Below, one piece after another: positions 37,671 through 50,120 of a stretch of DNA of 64,000 bases. Under the pieces are notes generated by a model. That model was not told the origin of the DNA, ran no database searches, and saw only the letters and a program-made list of their open reading frames with translations. The stretch is from NCBI GenBank assembly GCA_036897095.1, contig JAYMSP010000098.1:1-64000 (forward strand). The letters run 5' to 3'. How positions within the stretch are numbered: position 1 is the stretch's first letter; every line of letters starts with the position of its first letter. Source of the DNA: Plantago elongata (Eukaryota > Streptophyta > Magnoliopsida > Lamiales > Plantaginaceae). Position numbers and translations under genes: made by a program.

Positions 37671-39379
37671 ATCACGTCCACCTAAATTTAAATCTCCACG
37701 GAAACGATCTATGGCTCAAATTAAATTTTCACTCGAATGAACTCTCTCCAAAAAAGTTGAAATTAGCACAAATGCAAGGAAGTATTTGAGTATCCACACT
37801 TTTCTATAAGTACAAGTTTTATGAAGAGATGGAATTATATCATTCATGTTCATTTCTCAGTTCTCACCCCTTCGTTCCCTACTCTTTTACACTACAATAG
37901 TTTCTAAAACTTCATATTTGGATTGCATGCTTCTATAGTTTCTACATCAATTATATAATGATGTACATCGCTAATACACTCTTAATCACTATACTTTAGC
38001 AAGGACATATATAATTTTTTTCAAGCACGTCTCTATTTGTATTCCTATATATGTAGCCAGTGCCGGGCCCTATGCGGCCTGTTCAACCGCATAGAGTCCC
38101 CAAAGAATTAGGGTCCCAAGTCAAGCCAAGCCCAGCCCTTATATATTTATATTTTGTGTAGAATTAATAAATAATAATGAAGCAAGGAAAATTTCAAATT
38201 CCATAGTGTTAGTGGTAAAAAAATGTTGAGTTTTATCAATCAAACCTACCTTCAAGCCTCGCCGTCCACATTCTGGATTTTTAGTTAATAATTTTACCCT
38301 TTAATTCCTTTAATGCTTTTCTCTTCTTTTTTCTTTCATTCTTATTCTCATTTTACTAGCTAGTTTCGTTGAATTTCCAAAAAAATCCTTTTTAATTATA
38401 CTTTTAATTATTAAAATTTCACATGGAACCTTAACATTTAACGGCACGGCTCTGTAGGTAGCCACTCCACAGTCCACACAGCCAACGTAACATCATCACC
38501 AACTCCACCTTGAATTATGACACTTGAAAGCACCATACATGTAGAGGGTAATTAATTATTCAGATATATTGATGAATTAAAAACACATAGTTTGCATTAA
38601 ACTGTAGTTGTACTTGTAGATGCCAAAGAGGTAGTAGCTATCAGTGGCCATGCAAGTTTATCCTGAGGAAATGGTAGGGTATTTCATCTTCACATAATGG
38701 GACCATGAAACTAACAAATTAAGTGGCCAACAATACATGACCAAGTTAATCTAATTTTCAATGCGGCACATTTGTTGGTTAATTATCACCAAATTAAACG
38801 TAGAGACATATTGTCCTTAATTGCGGCTGGACATGCATGATCTAATTAAGATATGTGATGAGTTTAATTGTTTATATAATCCAATTATTGTCAATATAGT
38901 GATCATTGGTTAGATCGATGTAACCTAATTCTAATATCATGCATGAATGTTTGTTTAATTAAGTAGTGTATATATGATTGGTCTGTTTAGAATGATTACA
39001 TGGGTAGGAATAATTATATAAAGAGATTGGCCCTGTTTCAGCCATGCCAATCTCAATTTAATTTGTTGGCCTGGTTAGCACGAAAGTTAAATTAACCTAT
39101 ATAAACAATTAGAAAAATAAAAATAAAATACAACAATAAATTTATATCAGAGTATGTAGGGTGATTGTCATGACATTCTATCGAGGTGTTTGTCCATTTT
39201 CTATGTTATGATGAACTTAGGGGTAGTCCTGACTCTACAATTGTAATGTTAAAGTTGAGCATTCATTATGTTCCATGCATCTCTTCAATTATTATCATAA
39301 AAGTTTTGTGGTTTCGAAAAACAAATGAAATGATTCTTTACTGTAACATAGTTCAACCATGTCAGGTTGTTTTATAATG
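37671..39379. other. Unassigned DNA with one hAT-like terminus
   Basis: At 38,058 the sequence CAGTGCCGGGCCC resembles the terminal inverted repeat of a group of plant hAT transposons. Directly after it, CTATGCGG (about 38,069) and CCGCATAG (about 38,087) form a small hairpin. No matching right end was found. The rest, 38,150-39,380, shows no gene. Confidence 0.35.
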
Positions 39380-40910
39380 CAAACCGACCCTATTTAACCT
39401 AATAATTTCCAACTCAACTAATAAATAAACGTAAGAAGATAAGTAAACATACAATACAAGATTTATGTTGTTCGGCAATTACCTACATCCACAAAATACC
39501 AAGATTTCTATTAACCAAGAACCAAAACGCAGTATACAAGAAATCGATCCAAACTACCAAGCTGTCGAGCTCCGTTCTCTCTTCCTCACCGTGTTTCTCT
39601 CTAGAAATTTCAATGTGTTTGTATATGTTTTCTATGATTTATTCTAGTACCTACATGTGCATAAATACTAGAGAAAATCAACATATATATTCCTTTCCTA
39701 ACAAGAAAAGAATTATATTCTATCGAGAAAAGAAGCAAAAGGAATCCCAGTTAGATTAGACTTCTATCTGTCTTCAGTGTTTTCAGTATATCATGTTTCA
39801 CAATTCTCCACCTTAGCTTCATATTAATGTAACCACAGTATACCACACCATCCATGTGTTGATATAAGCACTGCAACTTGTTTTTAAGGTAGTTCCACCT
39901 CAGACTCAACTCTATCAACTTCGAATTGAACTTTGGTTCCTATTACACATCTCGTAATAGTCTTCACCCGAACATGTATACAGATTTCTTTTCCGGCTTC
40001 AACATATCATCCATGCTCCACCGTTTTCCCAAATCATTCTCCAGTGTATCCATTTCCCTCTTGATATCATCCCACATCTTTTAAACATCTCACCTTTAGT
40101 AATAGCTCCCTCTTCCTCTTCCTAAAGATGTTCTTTCACTTTCGGATGTCTTCTGCTGCTTATCGGGACACCATACCAATCGGGTACACACACCTTCACC
40201 TGAGATCCACCTTAGCAAGTACAAAAGTCCAACACACCAATCAGTTAGGTGGCTGGCTCTGATACCAATTGAAAGAATATAGGACCGATACTTTTGTACT
40301 AAATGTTGTTGTTACTAATGTTGGTATCAATGTTGGTGCAACAGTGCGTGTAACAGAGTATGAAACAATGCATCAGAAATAAACAGACAACAAGTAAATA
40401 ATCTTAGCAGGTATATAGATATATATATCTAGATATATACCTGCCGAAGCCTCTCGGTAAATATCCACTAAAATAAGTAATGGATGTACAAAAAGATTAA
40501 AAAGGCCTTGAACCACAAAATACTAGTCAGAATAGAAAAACCATATTCTAAATTTATCTATCTAAAAGACCTAGTTAAAGATTACAAAGACTAGTAAAAC
40601 GTGAAGAGTATCTATGTTATAGCAATGAGTTCTTGTTTTTCACGAAGTAACCTTCACGATGAGCTCGGAACTTGTATTTATAGATGTTCAATCTGATGGG
40701 ATCAAGTCCATGGGTTTTGTTGCTTATCCTTATCTTCAAAAGTCCAAAAAATCTCAACCACCAAGAGTCCTTTGCTTCTTGTTCACTCCAAGAATCAGTC
40801 GATCTTGATCTCTTGTTGAGATATAATTTCGATTGTGTCTCTCTTGATATAAGAAGACTCCTGCAAGACACAAAAACTAAACACACGTGGAACTAGGTAA
40901 GTGTTATTGA
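39380..40910 (-). mobile_element. LTR-retroelement remnant, non-autonomous
   Basis: On the minus strand TGGTATCAGAGCCAGCC (40,268-40,252) is an excellent initiator-tRNA-Met primer site. The sequence right of it (about 40,270-40,900) has LTR texture with a TATA-like motif near 40,677. At about 39,802 the minus strand reads AAGGTGGAGAATTG, a purine-tract-like run beside a second LTR-like stretch at 39,380-39,800. The internal part is only about 470 bp and has no coding capacity. The two candidate LTRs are not clearly alike, so they may belong to two different elements. Boundaries are approximate. Confidence 0.4.
40407..40446. repeat. Inverted repeat (hairpin) with AT core
   Basis: GCAGGTATAT on the left and ATATACCTGC on the right flank an alternating gatatatatatctagat core; almost the whole 38 bp can pair with itself. 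It lies inside the LTR-like stretch. Confidence 0.7.
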
Positions 40911-40929
40911 AGAATGGTAATTAACCGCC

Positions 40930-42175
40930 TAAAGTGCATAAAATCGGACCGATGGATGTTGCAGGCATTGTTGTAGCAACATTAGTTTCAACAATGTCTC
41001 TAACATCCTGCACTTTTAATAGCGTTGTCGGTGAACCTAATGATGACAATGTTGGTATCAAGACTCAGAAGATTACTCATTCGAGAAGTAAGTTATGCCA
41101 TTTCAACCATGTTGATAGTCATATCCTTCGTTGTTAGAGAACTAATTAATCGATCCATCACTTGACCCAAAATATTTCACCACCAAGTTGTTCTTGCACC
41201 TACAAATGAAATTGTTCATCAGATACATCAATTTGTCCTGTAAAAATAAATGTTTGGAAATAGTGTTGAATATATTGAGTGTGAATATTATTTCTAAGAA
41301 GATGACTTTGAAAACGGTCTCAAGGAGGTTTACACGGTAAAATTCATCAACGACATTAATTTCTCTGGATTGAGTTTGGCGGGTGTTAACGAAAAATCAA
41401 ACTCAACGCAACTATGACAGGTAATTATAAATGTAAAGCGAGGCGGGTGGAATATTTTTTCCCCCCACGGCAGTTTGGGTAATAAAAATAACGGACGGGT
41501 GGCGGGCGAATTGACAGCTGAATATGGATAAAAATGGATGTGAAAAATACTTGCAAATTCGTGCAGAAGTAAGCAAAAAGTAAAAATAAATAAATAAACT
41601 ACAAAGAGGGTAGTGATCTTTTGAAGTAGTTATCATTCTTTACTTAATTCTAAAGATTTTCATGTAGTAATGGATGAAATGTTGATCTGAAAAGTTACCA
41701 ACTTGTGTTTTTTGCTTGAATACATGACATGAGCTGAGAAGAACGAATGTTGAGTGCAATAAAAGAAGATGAAATAGTGCTTGAATAGAAGAGTTGTAGT
41801 CTCACTTAAACTATGTACTCAATGACATAAGTGAAGATGCAACTTCTCTAGCCGTCGGGCCTTCAACACTTTAATTCACAAATACATACATACACATAAA
41901 AATGGTGGGTAGGTCGCAGGTTGCACACATCCAGCCCACCACCCACCCACACTAATGGAAGGTAGTTTTTTTTAACTCACCATACATTTTATAAAAAGAT
42001 TAGTTAGCAGGTCCTTACCTTTATTAATCCACAAACAGTAATATGTTGTTTTATCTACATTAAAAAGCTAGAAGGTATTGAAAGTGTTAACTTGCGATAA
42101 AGAGGGTAATACATATGATACTACAAGGAACGAAGTCTACAAAGAAGATTTCGATAAATTTAAGGTAATTTTATC
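40930..42175 (+). pseudogene. Third set of Helitron helicase fragments
   Basis: At 41,015-41,080 the translation SVVGEPNDDNVGIK matches the same block as GEPNDDEVDIK at 35.4 kb, followed to about 41,230 by residues like SLDPKYFTTKLFL (normally NPEYF...RAILAPT). At 42,070-42,170 KVLTCDKEGNTYDTTRNEVY and KEDF match the helicase C-terminus. The 800 bp between them are unrelated or decayed and include a GC-rich ggcgggtgg-containing stretch near 41,430-41,520. The pieces lie in the right order and strand for one decayed Helitron. Confidence 0.55.
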
Positions 42176-42911
42176 TTTGATGTCTGCAAATACCAAGTTA
42201 TTATAGTGCCGGTTAAGTTTTCTATATGATAGAGTTCAATCTCACTAATTATAAAATTGTGTAATTTTTACAATATCGATAACTTTCGCACAATGTTGAA
42301 GGCTCTAAAGTGGTTACATCGTCCATTTTCTTACTTTGAAGTTTTAAGATGTTTGTCAACTTCAACATGACATATACGATCTATTCATTTTTTGTTTTGA
42401 GTTTTGTCCCTTTCCTGTCGAGTATCGACGAGCCATTGACTATTTAATATAAAAAATTAAATTTCACAATTTTCTACAAATTGGAGCTTTTAGATGAAAT
42501 AAAATTCTAACAATTTATCATATTACAAACATGATTTGCAAAGAATTTACCAGTGATTTTTATTTTTTCCATTTTGAGTTTGAGTTTTTGTTCTAACTTG
42601 AGAACTATGCCATTTTGGTGTTTCTTATTTGATTGTAGTGCGTATATATAGCTCATGTGATGATTATCAAGTCCACTATGATTGCTCGAAGGCTTGTTAC
42701 AGTTGGATAAACAACAAAATAAGTACTTAAACTCAGTTCCTTCAAGAGGTTTACGTTAATTCCTTAGATTAAGTAGTTCATCCCGTCTTCCTTTACTTTA
42801 CCTATTGATGTGTTTGTTTATAGAGAGTTGTCAAGATAGCGTTCACTTAGGTAACAATACTTTAGTTGTTCTAGTAAACTAGAAATTAACTCGACTACTT
42901 GATTTTCAAAG
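42176..42911. other. Unassigned AT-rich DNA
   Basis: No gene recognised. Confidence 0.4.
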
Positions 42912-42919
42912 ACCAAGTG

Positions 42920-43072
42920 GCTGTTTGGATGGACATTTGAGTGGGTATTTGGATGGATTTTGATGAAAATTTTGTTTGGATAGACATTTGAGTGAGGTAT
43001 TTTAAGTGTATTTTAGGCCAAATCACTGTTCATCGAGTCAAATGGGGATATTCAAATCCCCATCCAAACACC
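42920..43072. mobile_element. hAT-type MITE, 153 bp
   Basis: The ends are inverted: GGCTGTTTGGATGG at the left and CCATCCAAACACCC at the right (one mismatch when reversed). ACCAAGTG at 42,912-42,919 and CCCAAGTG at 43,073-43,080 form an 8-bp target-site duplication with one mismatch, the size made by hAT transposases. The interior is non-coding. The element would have moved with a transposase supplied elsewhere. Confidence 0.8.
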
Positions 43073-43080
43073 CCCAAGTG

Positions 43081-44490
43081 AATTGTTTTTTGGTGATCAA
43101 GACATGTTGTGTAGAAGAAAAGAGCCGCAACCTAAAAGTAAAGGTCCACTTCTTCACAAGTAGCTTTGCAAAGCTCTAACTCCTGTAGAAGATCAATGAT
43201 GGAAAGATGAAGTGATTGTTTGAATAGACTTGGATTTGGATTCGTTTGAAACATGAAAAGTGATTAAATTATAGTTGAATTGTTAAAATTATTATTTGGT
43301 ATAAAAATATAATTGTATAGGATATTATAGGTTTGTTATATAGGTTGTGTGAGAGAATAATGATTGATGTAGGTAAGATGTGATAGTTTGATTGGTTGAT
43401 AATCAATTTTAAGTTTGTAATGAGATGATTGGTTATATTTATGAATTGTAGTATTAGAATAATTAGTTTGAGTATAAGGGAGAGAGAAGGTGGCTAGAGA
43501 GAAATTGGATAATATTTTAATTACTTCAATTTAAATTGAATTTTAAATATAAAAATAGTAAAATTTTAATTCGAGTAACATTTGAATGGTACGCTAATCA
43601 GCCTTAGAGTTTAAGCACATTTGGATGCTCTGAGTTGCATATGTGTCTCAACTTCTCTAACTGTTCCCATTGGTAGTCTTATATAGTTCCATTTATAAAC
43701 TTTGAAGGTAAATTTTACTCTTGTACTGAGTTGAGTATATTACGAAGGTTTTGTATGTCAGTGAGAAGGCTAAAGATCTTTCCTCAAACAGTTAGACAAC
43801 AAATAAAACGCTTGTCCTTCTCTTCTTGAGTAACCCTTGGTATGAAAAGCTAATTCACACCTTGGACTATTCTATCATTTAGATTTTCAAGTGATTTGTT
43901 GTTCGTTTTGTTATGCTGCCAATATAATGTCTTTTAGACTTATATTAATATTTTGTCAATGTCTTAATTTATAAATAAAAATTACATTGACATCTACAAA
44001 TTAACTTCCTATGGAAGTTCGTTAAAATTATCTTTCAGTGTATATTCATAAACCCAATAACTGAAAATATACATATCTTAGTATCTTACTTGTAATAATT
44101 CTGACCTGACAAATTCACAACAATTTTGTCCGGATCAAATCTCCAATAATGCGACGTTGATGATGATCATTGCAAAGGCAGGTTGCAAAACCCAAGAGAA
44201 TGAAAAGGTATGGGGACGACACATTTCACATTAAAGAATTACTACATGTTAAGGATACACCAAAATAGAGCTTTGTGGATTAAACTAGTCCACAAATGTT
44301 CCATCGAATAAACTATACTCTATTCTAGTAGTATTATTGTACTACTATACCAAGAAATGGCTTGTCATTTTCATTTTCTTACTGAAATCCAACATAATTT
44401 TTATATTTAGAATTAGTTCATGGTCAAACTAACAGAATATGATAAATTCAATTATTAAATATGTGTAAAATAAATATATTAATTGATTTA
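43081..44490. other. Unassigned AT-rich DNA
   Basis: No gene or element with clear ends. Segments near 43,210-43,260 and 43,580-43,600 share tttgaat(ag/gg) wording but do not form convincing inverted ends. Confidence 0.4.
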
Positions 44491-44491
44491 T

Positions 44492-44669
44492 TTATTTTTT
44501 TGGAGCAAAACAAGAATTCATAAACCCAACCGGATCACAAAGAATCCGGGTTCCACAGGGAAGTACAGAAGAGCCTGAACAATTAGATTCTATCTTACGA
44601 GCTAGTACATGAGCCAATTGCCATCTATTTTAGTAAATGAGAAAGTAAGTGACTGGAAAGAGCAGGCTA
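44492..44669 (-). mobile_element. LINE 3' end, left part of an interrupted LINE
   Basis: The minus strand continues the RNase H domain left off at 50,126: LACSFQSLTFSFTKIDGNWL matches the C-terminal HxxR/DGN block of plant L1 RNase H (usually FxxRxxN). It runs through the usual 3' tail wording to an A-rich end (about 44,506-44,492, aaaaaaataaataaa). In-frame stops follow the DGN block. The copia element at 44,670-50,120 separates it from the rest of the LINE. Confidence 0.75.
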
Positions 44670-44884
44670 AAAACATGAGAACAATAAGAACTTGAGTATC
44701 CAACTTAGAATTCAAGGGATATTAGGTTGTTGTTATCTATAATCGGAGATCAGTACAAAACTAATGGAGAGTTCGTTACAAGTAGTGGAAACACTAGTAC
44801 TTGACCAAGACTAAGTAAACAAACAAACTAAACCAAATACAAGAGGGTGGCTATGATATAGAAGGTTTTGTTACTTCGTTCACA
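44670..44884 (-). repeat. 3' LTR of the second copia element
   Basis: It ends (plus-strand sense) CGTTCACA. Just beyond, the minus strand has the purine tract GCGGGGGGA, which marks this as the 3' LTR. Confidence 0.8.
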
Positions 44885-46510
44885 TCCCCCCGCAAGTTGA
44901 GCGTGGAAAGAGATTCAACATGAAGCTTGGAACGAAAACGAAGAAACAAAAGACGAGACAAACTCTTCGTAAAGATGTCAGCATCATTTAACTCAGTATG
45001 CACAAATTTAGTAGTGATTCGTTTAGCAAGCACCAGATCTCGAGTGTAATGCTGATCAAGCTCAATGTGTTATGCTCATTTATGAGACACATGATTCGTA
45101 GTGATAAACACAGCCGATTTGTTGTCACTGAGAAGTACAGGGCGAGGCGAGACAGGGACTTGCAGTTCCTTGAGGAGATGTGTGAGCCAAATAACCTCTG
45201 AGGCAGTATTTGCCAAGGCTCTATACTTGGATTCACAGCTGGACCGAGAAACTGTAGCCTGCTTTTTCAAACTCCAAGAGACCATATTAGAGCTAGGAAG
45301 ATTGCATAACCACTGGTAGAGCGGCATGTATCAGGACACGACGCCCAAGATGCATCAGAGAAGGCAACTATCGAAGGAACTTCATAATTTGAGAACACAA
45401 GACCATGAGCTTGGGTGCCTTTAACATAACGCAATATCCTTTTAACAGCCTGAAAGTGAGACACTTTTGGTGAGTGCATAAATTGACTAATAGCATTGAC
45501 CGCATAAGCTATATCTGGCCTCGTGATAGTGAGATATTAAGGCTCCAACAATCGACCGATAAGAAGTCGAATCCTCAAAATCAGTACCATCAAAAGTAAG
45601 TTGTTGTCCAACAAACATGGAAGTTATCATGGGTTTGCAGTCAAGCATATTAGAATGAATCAACAAATCATGAGCATATTTGGCTTGACTGAGAAATAGA
45701 CCATTAGTCGTATGACTTACTTCTAGACCAAGAAAATAACTTAAGTGACCGAGGTCTGTGATGGTAAACTGCGAGTTCAAGGCAGTGATAAACCGAGAGA
45801 GCAAAGCCGAGTTATTTCGTTCCTTGAGAATAATGTCGTCGACGTCGACTAATAGGTATAATAAGACACCATTCTTTGCATAAACGAAAAGAGAAGTATC
45901 AAACTTACTTCCCAGAAATCCGAGGTCGAGCAGAAATGTTCTTAAATGGGCAAACCAAGCTCTAGGGGCCTGTTTGAGGCCATAGATAGGTTTTCGGAGT
46001 ATACATACATGATCAGGAAACCGCAAATCAGTGTAGCCGGGCGATTGTTCCATGAACACTGTTTCTATAAGCAAACCGTTAAGAAATGCGTTCTTCACGT
46101 CTAGTTGGTGAAGTGGCCAACGATGAAGAACAACAAGAGACAAACCACTAACAGCTTTAACAACCGGACTGAAAGTCGTCGTAAAATCCAAACCCGGAAC
46201 TTGGTTGAAGCCTTGAGCAACCAATCTCGCTTTAAAGCTATCAACAGACCCATCAGCTAGAAATTTAGTTCGAAACACCCACTACAACATTCATAGTCGA
46301 ATGTCTGGGAACAGGATCCCATGTCCGATTTTGCCTGAGAGCTGCGATTTCATCATCCATTGCCTTTACCCATTTAGGAATTTTCGAAGCAGCTTTGAAT
46401 CCTTTTGGATTAGGGGAGACAAGGACAGATTGAAGCAAAGGAGAAGTAATCTCAGATAATAAACCTGGATACTTAATCTTAAAAGTACCAACCTGTGCTC
46501 GAGTTCTCAT
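44851..46510 (-). pseudogene. RT and RNase H region of the second copia element
   Basis: Contains LVAQGFNQVPGLDFTTTFSP, LDVKNAFLNGLL and KPIYGLKQAPRAWF (RT), then VKRILRYVKGTQAHGL and SRSSCESKYRALA (RNase H). These are Ty1/copia signatures. Broken fossil. Confidence 0.9.
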
Positions 46511-46522
46511 ATGATGAGTCGG

Positions 46523-47820
46523 CTATGGCAAGTGCGGTCGACGAGATGTCGAGCAAGTGGGCGGTGGTATGGGAGACACGACTGGAGGAGTCACCGGTGT
46601 GACAGGGGAGTCAACCGGCGATTGAGCAGCCGAAGAAGGAGGTGTCACAATCGGAGAAGGAGTCGAAGCTGGTGAAGAAACAAACGGCAGAGGACATCCA
46701 TTGGGAGAGATGTCGACTACTGGACAGACTGGACAAGGTGTGGGATAGTGGATTGGGCTATGGATGTCTAAATTGGGCTCAACTACCAAAGTGGGCTCAA
46801 GAAAGGAATTATAATCTAACACTTGGGCTGTGATAGATTTTGGTTAGTTGGAAAATGGGAAAAAGGATTCATCAAATTGAGCATTACGAGTAATGTATAA
46901 ACGTTTGGAAACAGGATCAAAACATCAAAAACCTTTGTGATGGAAAATATATCCTATAAAAATACAAGGCAAACTACATGGAGAGAATTTGTGGGGAACA
47001 TAGTCGCGCAACCAAGGAAAGACACGACAACCAAAAGTATGGAGATTCGCATAATCAGGAGAAATTCCAAAAAGATTAGTGTATGGAGACGTGTATTGTA
47101 GGATAGAAGATGGAAGACGATTTATCGTATAAACCGCCGTGGCAAAGGCATCCCACCAAAAATGTAAAGGGAGACGAGAGTGAAATAACATTGACAAGCC
47201 AATTTCAGTAACGTGTTGATGTTTACGTTCAGCTCTACCATTTTGAGCGGGGGTGTAAGGACATGAAACACAATGAAAAATGCCATGAGATTGTAAATAA
47301 GTGCGAAGGCGATGATTGATGAATTCAACACCACCATCAGTTTGTAGAGTTATGATTACAGCGAAAATTGACTTTCAACAAAAGCACGAAATGAAATGAA
47401 AACATCATAAAAATCGGACTTAAGTTTCAATGGAAAAATCCAAGTAAAATGTGAGTAATCATCTAGAAACAAGGCATAATATCGAAATCCATCATGAGAA
47501 GTAATAGGTGCCGGACCCCAAAGATCACAATGTATTAAATCCAAAGCATTCGAACTACGTTTATTATTGATAGGAAATGGAAGGCAATGACTCTTCGCCA
47601 TATAAAAAGGTGAACATAATTTTTGAGAAGGTAACAATGATGAAATAGAAATAAGGCCTTTCCTACGTAATAAAGAAAGAATGGAATGCGGCACATGACC
47701 TAGGCGGTGGTGCCATAAGTCAAAAGAAGCATGAAGAGATTTATTTCGCAATGCAGAAACTAAGGCAGAATGGCTTTCTTCTAGGACGTAGAGCCCGCCT
47801 TCACGCCGACCTCTTGCCAC
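46523..47820 (-). pseudogene. Integrase region of the second copia element
   Basis: Holds the integrase zinc-finger stretch LWHHRLGHVP, the core segment LFLDDYSHFTWIFPLKLKSD, and the terminal NLHTFGCRVFPWLRDY block. A Pro/Ser-rich linker towards RT lies at 46.5-46.8 kb. Broken fossil. Confidence 0.88.
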
Positions 47821-47849
47821 CGACCTCCCGGTTAATCGGTTCTATATAA

Positions 47850-49061
47850 TTAAAGAATTGGCAGAACCGGGTAATCATTGGTAAGTCGACTTATAGAAAG
47901 CAAGTTTTTGGTTAAATGAGGCACAACTAGAACATTCAACAATTTAAGAGGAGGAGCTAAATTGCAAAGGCCAGTGTGACTTATGGATAAAGAAGCTCCA
48001 TTACCAACTTGGACTGAGTGCTTACCACCATACGGAACGACTGAATCGCAAGTGGAAGGCGATGAAGACATGTGAGCAGAAGCCCCCGAATCCATATACC
48101 AATTGGGAACGTTGGTCGGCTGGGTCGAGCAGGAGGCAGTGAAAGCATCCGCCAAATTCACAGTACTGGGAGTTGGAGCAGACATATATCGCTTTGGACA
48201 AGAAGTAGCATAATGACCTTCTTGCCTGCAAATCTGGCAGTGTGGTGGCCGTCGATTACCCTGATTCTGTTGATGACGACCTCGATTGCGGCGTTGCTTT
48301 GGATGAGTCCGACTTGCAACATAAGACTGCGAGACAGCTACGGAACGAGGAGAAGAATTTCGGGACTGCTGTGCATAGGAGGCAACAGTGGGATCTGGTG
48401 TTGTGCGGTCAAGAGAGCGAGAGAATAACTCATAATTCTCAGCCTTTGGGACGAGATCCTCTAACGTGGGAAGGGGCGTGAGAGCCATCTGATTGTTGGA
48501 GAAGGTGAGGAAATCCTTGCCAAGGCCACGAAGAAACCAGTGCAATTTCTCGGACGTAGGGATGTTACAGCGGAGAGCAAATAACTGGTCGCACAAGGAT
48601 TTGAAGTGAAGACTGCACGCCGAAACAAATCGGCTACCCTTTTGTATGGCTTGAAGTTCGTCTTTAATCCATAGCTCGCGGAGCGTGGAGGATTGCTGGA
48701 AGGAAAAATGGAGGGCATCCCAAACAGCCTTAGATGTTTCACAACCAATTGTGACGGATAGAGCCTCGTCGGTAAGTGTTGATCGGAGAAAATTTATAAT
48801 CCGTTGATCAAGGTAATACCAGGTTAGATACTCAGAGTTGGCATACTGCTTATTGGATTTATCCATCACCGTCATAGGAGGTGGAGGATTGGTGTCGTCC
48901 ACGAAGGGGAGCAGACGAGACCCCGTCACCAACGGAAGAATCTGGCTCAGCCAGTTCAAGAAGTTTTCCGACGAGAGTTTAGTTGTCACGAGATGGGCCA
49001 TGCCCGAGAACATAGGGCCATTTTCGGGTGGAGCATCAGCGGGAATGTATGACTTAGCCAT
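47850..49061 (-). pseudogene. gag-protease region of the second copia element
   Basis: A 403-residue open stretch begins MAKSYIPADAPP. It has a copia gag (UBN2-like) region, an RG/Q-rich basic segment, a CCHC zinc knuckle (CQICRQEGHYATSC), and the protease start WYMDSGASAHM. This is the best kept piece, but the element as a whole is broken. Confidence 0.88.
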
Positions 49062-49975
49062 GGAGAAGGGAAGAAAGAAGAGCAGGCAGCGGAAAGATGT
49101 TTAAGCCTAAAGGATATGATACCATAAAGGGAAATAAGAACAATAAGAATTTGAGTATCCAACTTGAATTCAAGGGATACTAGGTTGTTGTTATTTATAG
49201 CTCATAATAGCTCATAATTCTTAGCCTTTGGGACTAGATCCTCTAAAGTGAGCAGGGACGTGAGAGCTATCTTATTGCTGGAGAAGGTTAGGAAATCCTT
49301 GCCAAGGCCATGAAGAAACCAGTGCAATTTCTCGGCATTATAGCCGAGAGCAAATAACTGGTCGCACAAGGATTTGAAGTGAAGACTGCACGCCGAAATA
49401 GATCGGCTACCATTTTGTATGGCTTGAAGTTCGTCTTTAATCCGTAGCTCGCAGAGCGTGGAGGATCGCTGGAAGGAAAAATGGAGGGCATCCAACAGCC
49501 TTCGATGTTTCACAACCGATTGTGACGAATAAAGCCTCGTCGGTAAGTGTTGATCAAAGAAATCCGTTGATCAAGGCAATACCAGGTTAGATACTCAGGG
49601 TTGGCGTACTGCTTATTGGATTTATCCATCACCATCATAGGAGGTGGAGGATTGGTGCCGCCCATGAAGGGGAGCAGACGAGAACCCGTCAACAAAGGAA
49701 GAATCTGGCTCTGCCAATTCAAGAAGTTTTTCGACGAGAGTTTAGTTGTCACGAGATGGGCCATGCCCAAGAACACAGGGCCATTTTTGGGTGGAGCATC
49801 AGCGGGAATGTATGACTCAGCCATGGGGAAGGGAGCCATGGGGAAGGGAAGAAAGAAGTGCAAGCAGCGGAAAGATGTTTAAGTCTGGGATATGATACCA
49901 TAAAGGGAAATAAGAACAATAAGAATTTGAGTATCCAATTTGAATTCAAGGGATACTAGGTTGTTGTTATTTATA
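48430..49975 (-). repeat. Tandem duplication of gag start, primer site and LTR edge
   Basis: The block at about 48,430-49,200 is repeated at about 49,205-49,975. Each copy carries the first part of gag, the leader, a primer-site-like tatgatacca and the first 70 or so bases of the LTR. The copies are very alike. Only the right-hand copy is followed by the rest of the LTR. Confidence 0.85.
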
Positions 49976-50120
49976 ATCAGAGATCAGTACAAAAATAATG
50001 GACAGTTGGTTACAAGTAGTGGAAACACTAGTACCTGACCAAGACTAAGTAAACAAACAAACTAAACCAAATACAAGAGAGTGGCTATGATATAGGAGGT
50101 TCTGTTACTTCGTTCCCACA
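49908..50120 (-). repeat. 5' LTR of the second copia element
   Basis: It pairs with 44,670-44,884. Inside it, near 49,886-49,900, the minus strand reads TGGTATCATATCC, a degenerate initiator-tRNA-Met primer site. Confidence 0.8.

Larger units (their letters stand above)
44670..50120 (-). mobile_element. Second Ty1/copia element, inserted in a LINE, fossil
   Basis: Similar terminal repeats of about 215 bp lie at 44,670-44,884 and 49,908-50,120; both carry ctaagtaaacaaacaaacta and a gtggctatgatata block. Between them, reading leftward, are gag with a zinc knuckle, protease, integrase, RT and RNase H of the copia type. Flanking GGCTA (44,665-44,669) and GGCAA (50,121-50,125) fit a 5-bp target-site duplication with one mismatch, and the LINE reading frame resumes across the insertion. 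Inner ends of the LTRs are approximate. The 5' part is tandemly duplicated. Coding parts are broken in several places (about five or more). The age is probably a few million years, by the visible LTR differences. Confidence 0.9.

Noticed and set aside
43200-43610. Second MITE beside the hAT-type one
   Set aside because: The candidate ends do not pair and no target-site duplication was found.
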